From: Actinomycetes bacterium
GTDB lineage: Bacteria > Actinomycetota > Acidimicrobiia > Acidimicrobiales > Palsa-688
Length of the DNA stretch: 64,000 nt
Direction: 5' to 3'
Assembly: GCA_021850325.1 (NCBI GenBank)
Contig: JAJZMF010000010.1
Coordinates: forward strand, 1-64,000
Positions 62,847 through 64,000 of this stretch are shown piece by piece. The notes below the pieces were generated by a model that was not told the origin of the DNA, made no database searches, and worked only from the letters and a program-made list of their open reading frames with translations. The position numbers and the translations under genes are program-made. Each line of letters begins with the position of its first letter. The stretch's first letter is position 1.

Positions 62847-64000
62847 CCGGTCGCCGCCGGCTCAACCGTGGCCAGCCCGACCCGGGCGAGCTCCGTGCGC
62901 AGGGCATAGGCCAGCATCTCGTTGTACACGGTGAGCACCGTGTAGCCGTAGGCGGGGTTGCTCGCCCACACGCCGGAGAGGGCCATCCAGGTCCGGCAAC
63001 AACCCTGGACGCCCACCGGTGCCCTGCTGCCCACGACAGGGACGGGTGTGGCATAGGCGCTCAGGAGCAACTGCTGGCTCAGCACGCCGGCCATGGCCGA
63101 GGGGAACCTCCAGCCGTGCTTGCAATGGTCGCACGCACCGATCCCGGCGAAGTTGTTGTAGGACGCCGGGTCCTGGCCGTGCACGGGGAAGGAGAAGTAG
63201 CCGGTCTCCACCACCGCCTGGGCGAAGGCGACGTCCCCACGCACCCCGGTGGCCAAGGACGCCTTCAGGTAGTCCGTGACGAGCTGGACCATGGGGACGC
63301 TCACCGTTGCCCTGGCACCGGTGCTGGCGAACCAGCCTTCGATCTGGGCCGCCGTCAGCACCGAAGGCCCGAGGACCGTGGGCCCCTGTCCTGCCAGGGC
63401 ACCGAGCACGGCACGCACGCGCTGAGCGGGTGCGCTCAGTACGACCGCCGGCCTGAGCGGGCCTGCCGCCGTACCCGGCCCGGCCGGGGGGACGGTGGTG
63501 GGTGCCGCCCCTGCGGTCGTCGTCGTCACCGCCGGCACAAGGGCACCGATCCCCGCCGGGACCACCGCCGGGCTGAGCTCCGGCACCGGGGGAGGCCCTT
63601 CCGGGAAGACGGCGAAGCTGCTGGCGCCGCTCGACAGGTCACCTCGGACCACTACCACCCGGTGCTTGGGCGGACGGTGCGGTCGCAGGCCCCCCTCCCT
63701 CGCGGCCAGCGCCTCCACCGGGCCCGTCGGGGCCTGACCGGCCACCGTGGCCCAGGTCCGGGCCAGGTCGAGGTCGTGCCTGGACAATGCCACCTGGGCC
63801 TGGGCACCCTGCAGCCTTTGCCGACGAGCGCGGCTCACGGCCCAGGCCCTGGCCACTGCCACCTCGGCCCGGGCCGTTCGCGCCCGGGCCAGCGCCAGTG
63901 CCGAGCGGGCGACCCGTAGGCCGGCGATGGTGTCCGAGGCCGCCATGTCACCCAGTTGCAGCACCTCGACCTGTCTCTCCTGAGCCTCGAGGCTCGTGCC
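62843..64000 (-). CDS. Glucosaminidase-like protein (5' end outside window)
   Basis: 385 residues visible, open at base 64000. The N-terminal part is Ala/Arg-rich and helical (coiled-coil-like, e.g. ARARTARAEVAVARAWAV), then a Pro/Thr-rich linker, then a peptidoglycan N-acetylglucosaminidase domain of the GH73/FlgJ type. The probable catalytic Glu lies in FAQAVVETGYFSF, with NNFAGIGACDHC and CCRTWMALSGVWASNPAYG downstream. Presumably exported; the signal peptide would lie outside the window. Its TAG stop is shared base-for-base with the convergent Tim44 gene in the palindrome CTAG. Confidence 0.85.
   Translation of the reverse strand, partial: GTSLEAQERQVEVLQLGDMAASDTIAGLRVARSALALARARTARAEVAVARAWAVSRARRQRLQGAQAQVALSRHDLDLARTWATVAGQAPTGPVEALAAREGGLRPHRPPKHRVVVVRGDLSSGASSFAVFPEGPPPVPELSPAVVPAGIGALVPAVTTTTAGAAPTTVPPAGPGTAAGPLRPAVVLSAPAQRVRAVLGALAGQGPTVLGPSVLTAAQIEGWFASTGARATVSVPMVQLVTDYLKASLATGVRGDVAFAQAVVETGYFSFPVHGQDPASYNNFAGIGACDHCKHGWRFPSAMAGVLSQQLLLSAYATPVPVVGSRAPVGVQGCCRTWMALSGVWASNPAYGYTVLTVYNEMLAYALRTELARVGLATVEPAATG

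Overview
This is a 64 kb piece of a high-GC actinobacterial chromosome, most likely from the class Acidimicrobiia or a close relative. The supporting signs are: GlnE next to NadE, a LytR-CpsA-Psr (LCP) protein with a Ser/Thr-rich tail, an actinobacterial four-subunit style cytochrome oxidase (CtaC/CtaD/CtaF), GuaB3, many very GC-rich genes, widespread leaderless starts (TANNNT followed by about 7 nt and then ATG/GTG), and a secreted protein with GYW...DGGVFAFGDA repeats of the kind common in that class. Nearly everything is core chromosome. I see no insertion sequence, prophage, CRISPR array, rRNA or tRNA, and no stretch over about 300 bp without a gene.

Layout. 1-8085: topA (cut at the window edge) and hppA, the latter translationally coupled to a DtxR-like regulator with unusual metal ligands; an anti-sigma/anti-anti-sigma pair; a divergent HAD-IB phosphatase. 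8116-17662: a 25-residue membrane microprotein, a PAS/GGDEF/EAL protein, a hypothetical gene, nadE, divergent glnE, fabF. 17785-24782: a 60-residue acidic repeat protein, PcrA/UvrD helicase overlapping guaB3, a zinc-ribbon protein, a CoA-type NUDIX hydrolase, a small conserved protein, an LCP protein. 24954-37414: groES-groEL with a perfect CIRCE operator, an S9 peptidase, an overlapping udg-tsaE-tsaB-rimI-tsaD operon (t6A modification plus uracil repair), and a MoxR/DUF58/DUF4129 membrane operon. 37517-47537: serC, then a minus-strand biosynthetic run rplM-rpsI-glmM-glmS-acpS-nnrD-alr feeding translation, cell wall and cofactor work. 47746-50728: cytochrome c oxidase genes coxB-ctaD-ctaF. 50694-64000: a DUF167 protein, an LpdA-like flavoprotein, PspA with a coiled-coil neighbour, a propeller-repeat secreted protein, proA, then a MoxR - CoxE-type VWA - SPFH/zinc-ribbon - Tim44-like series, and a glucosaminidase cut by the window end.

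The most unusual items are: (1) GlmS, which is 1152 residues instead of about 600, with catalytic residues kept but about 160 residues inserted after the N-terminal Cys strand, about 100 inserted near the isomerase active site, and a further tail of about 200 residues; (2) the PspA ... MoxR-VWA-SPFH-Tim44 neighbourhood, which looks like a membrane-maintenance system; (3) a leaderless 60-residue acidic protein built from a duplicated VPEADA(I/L)EQSQ motif; (4) a DtxR homologue that has lost several metal ligands; (5) a helicase whose conserved Q motif lies upstream of the first canonical start codon, implying a CTG start overlapping the guaB3 stop.

Function calls rest on reading motifs by eye. 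No database search was run, and starts were chosen from Shine-Dalgarno (SD) sequences, leaderless -10 motifs and overlaps with the neighbouring gene.
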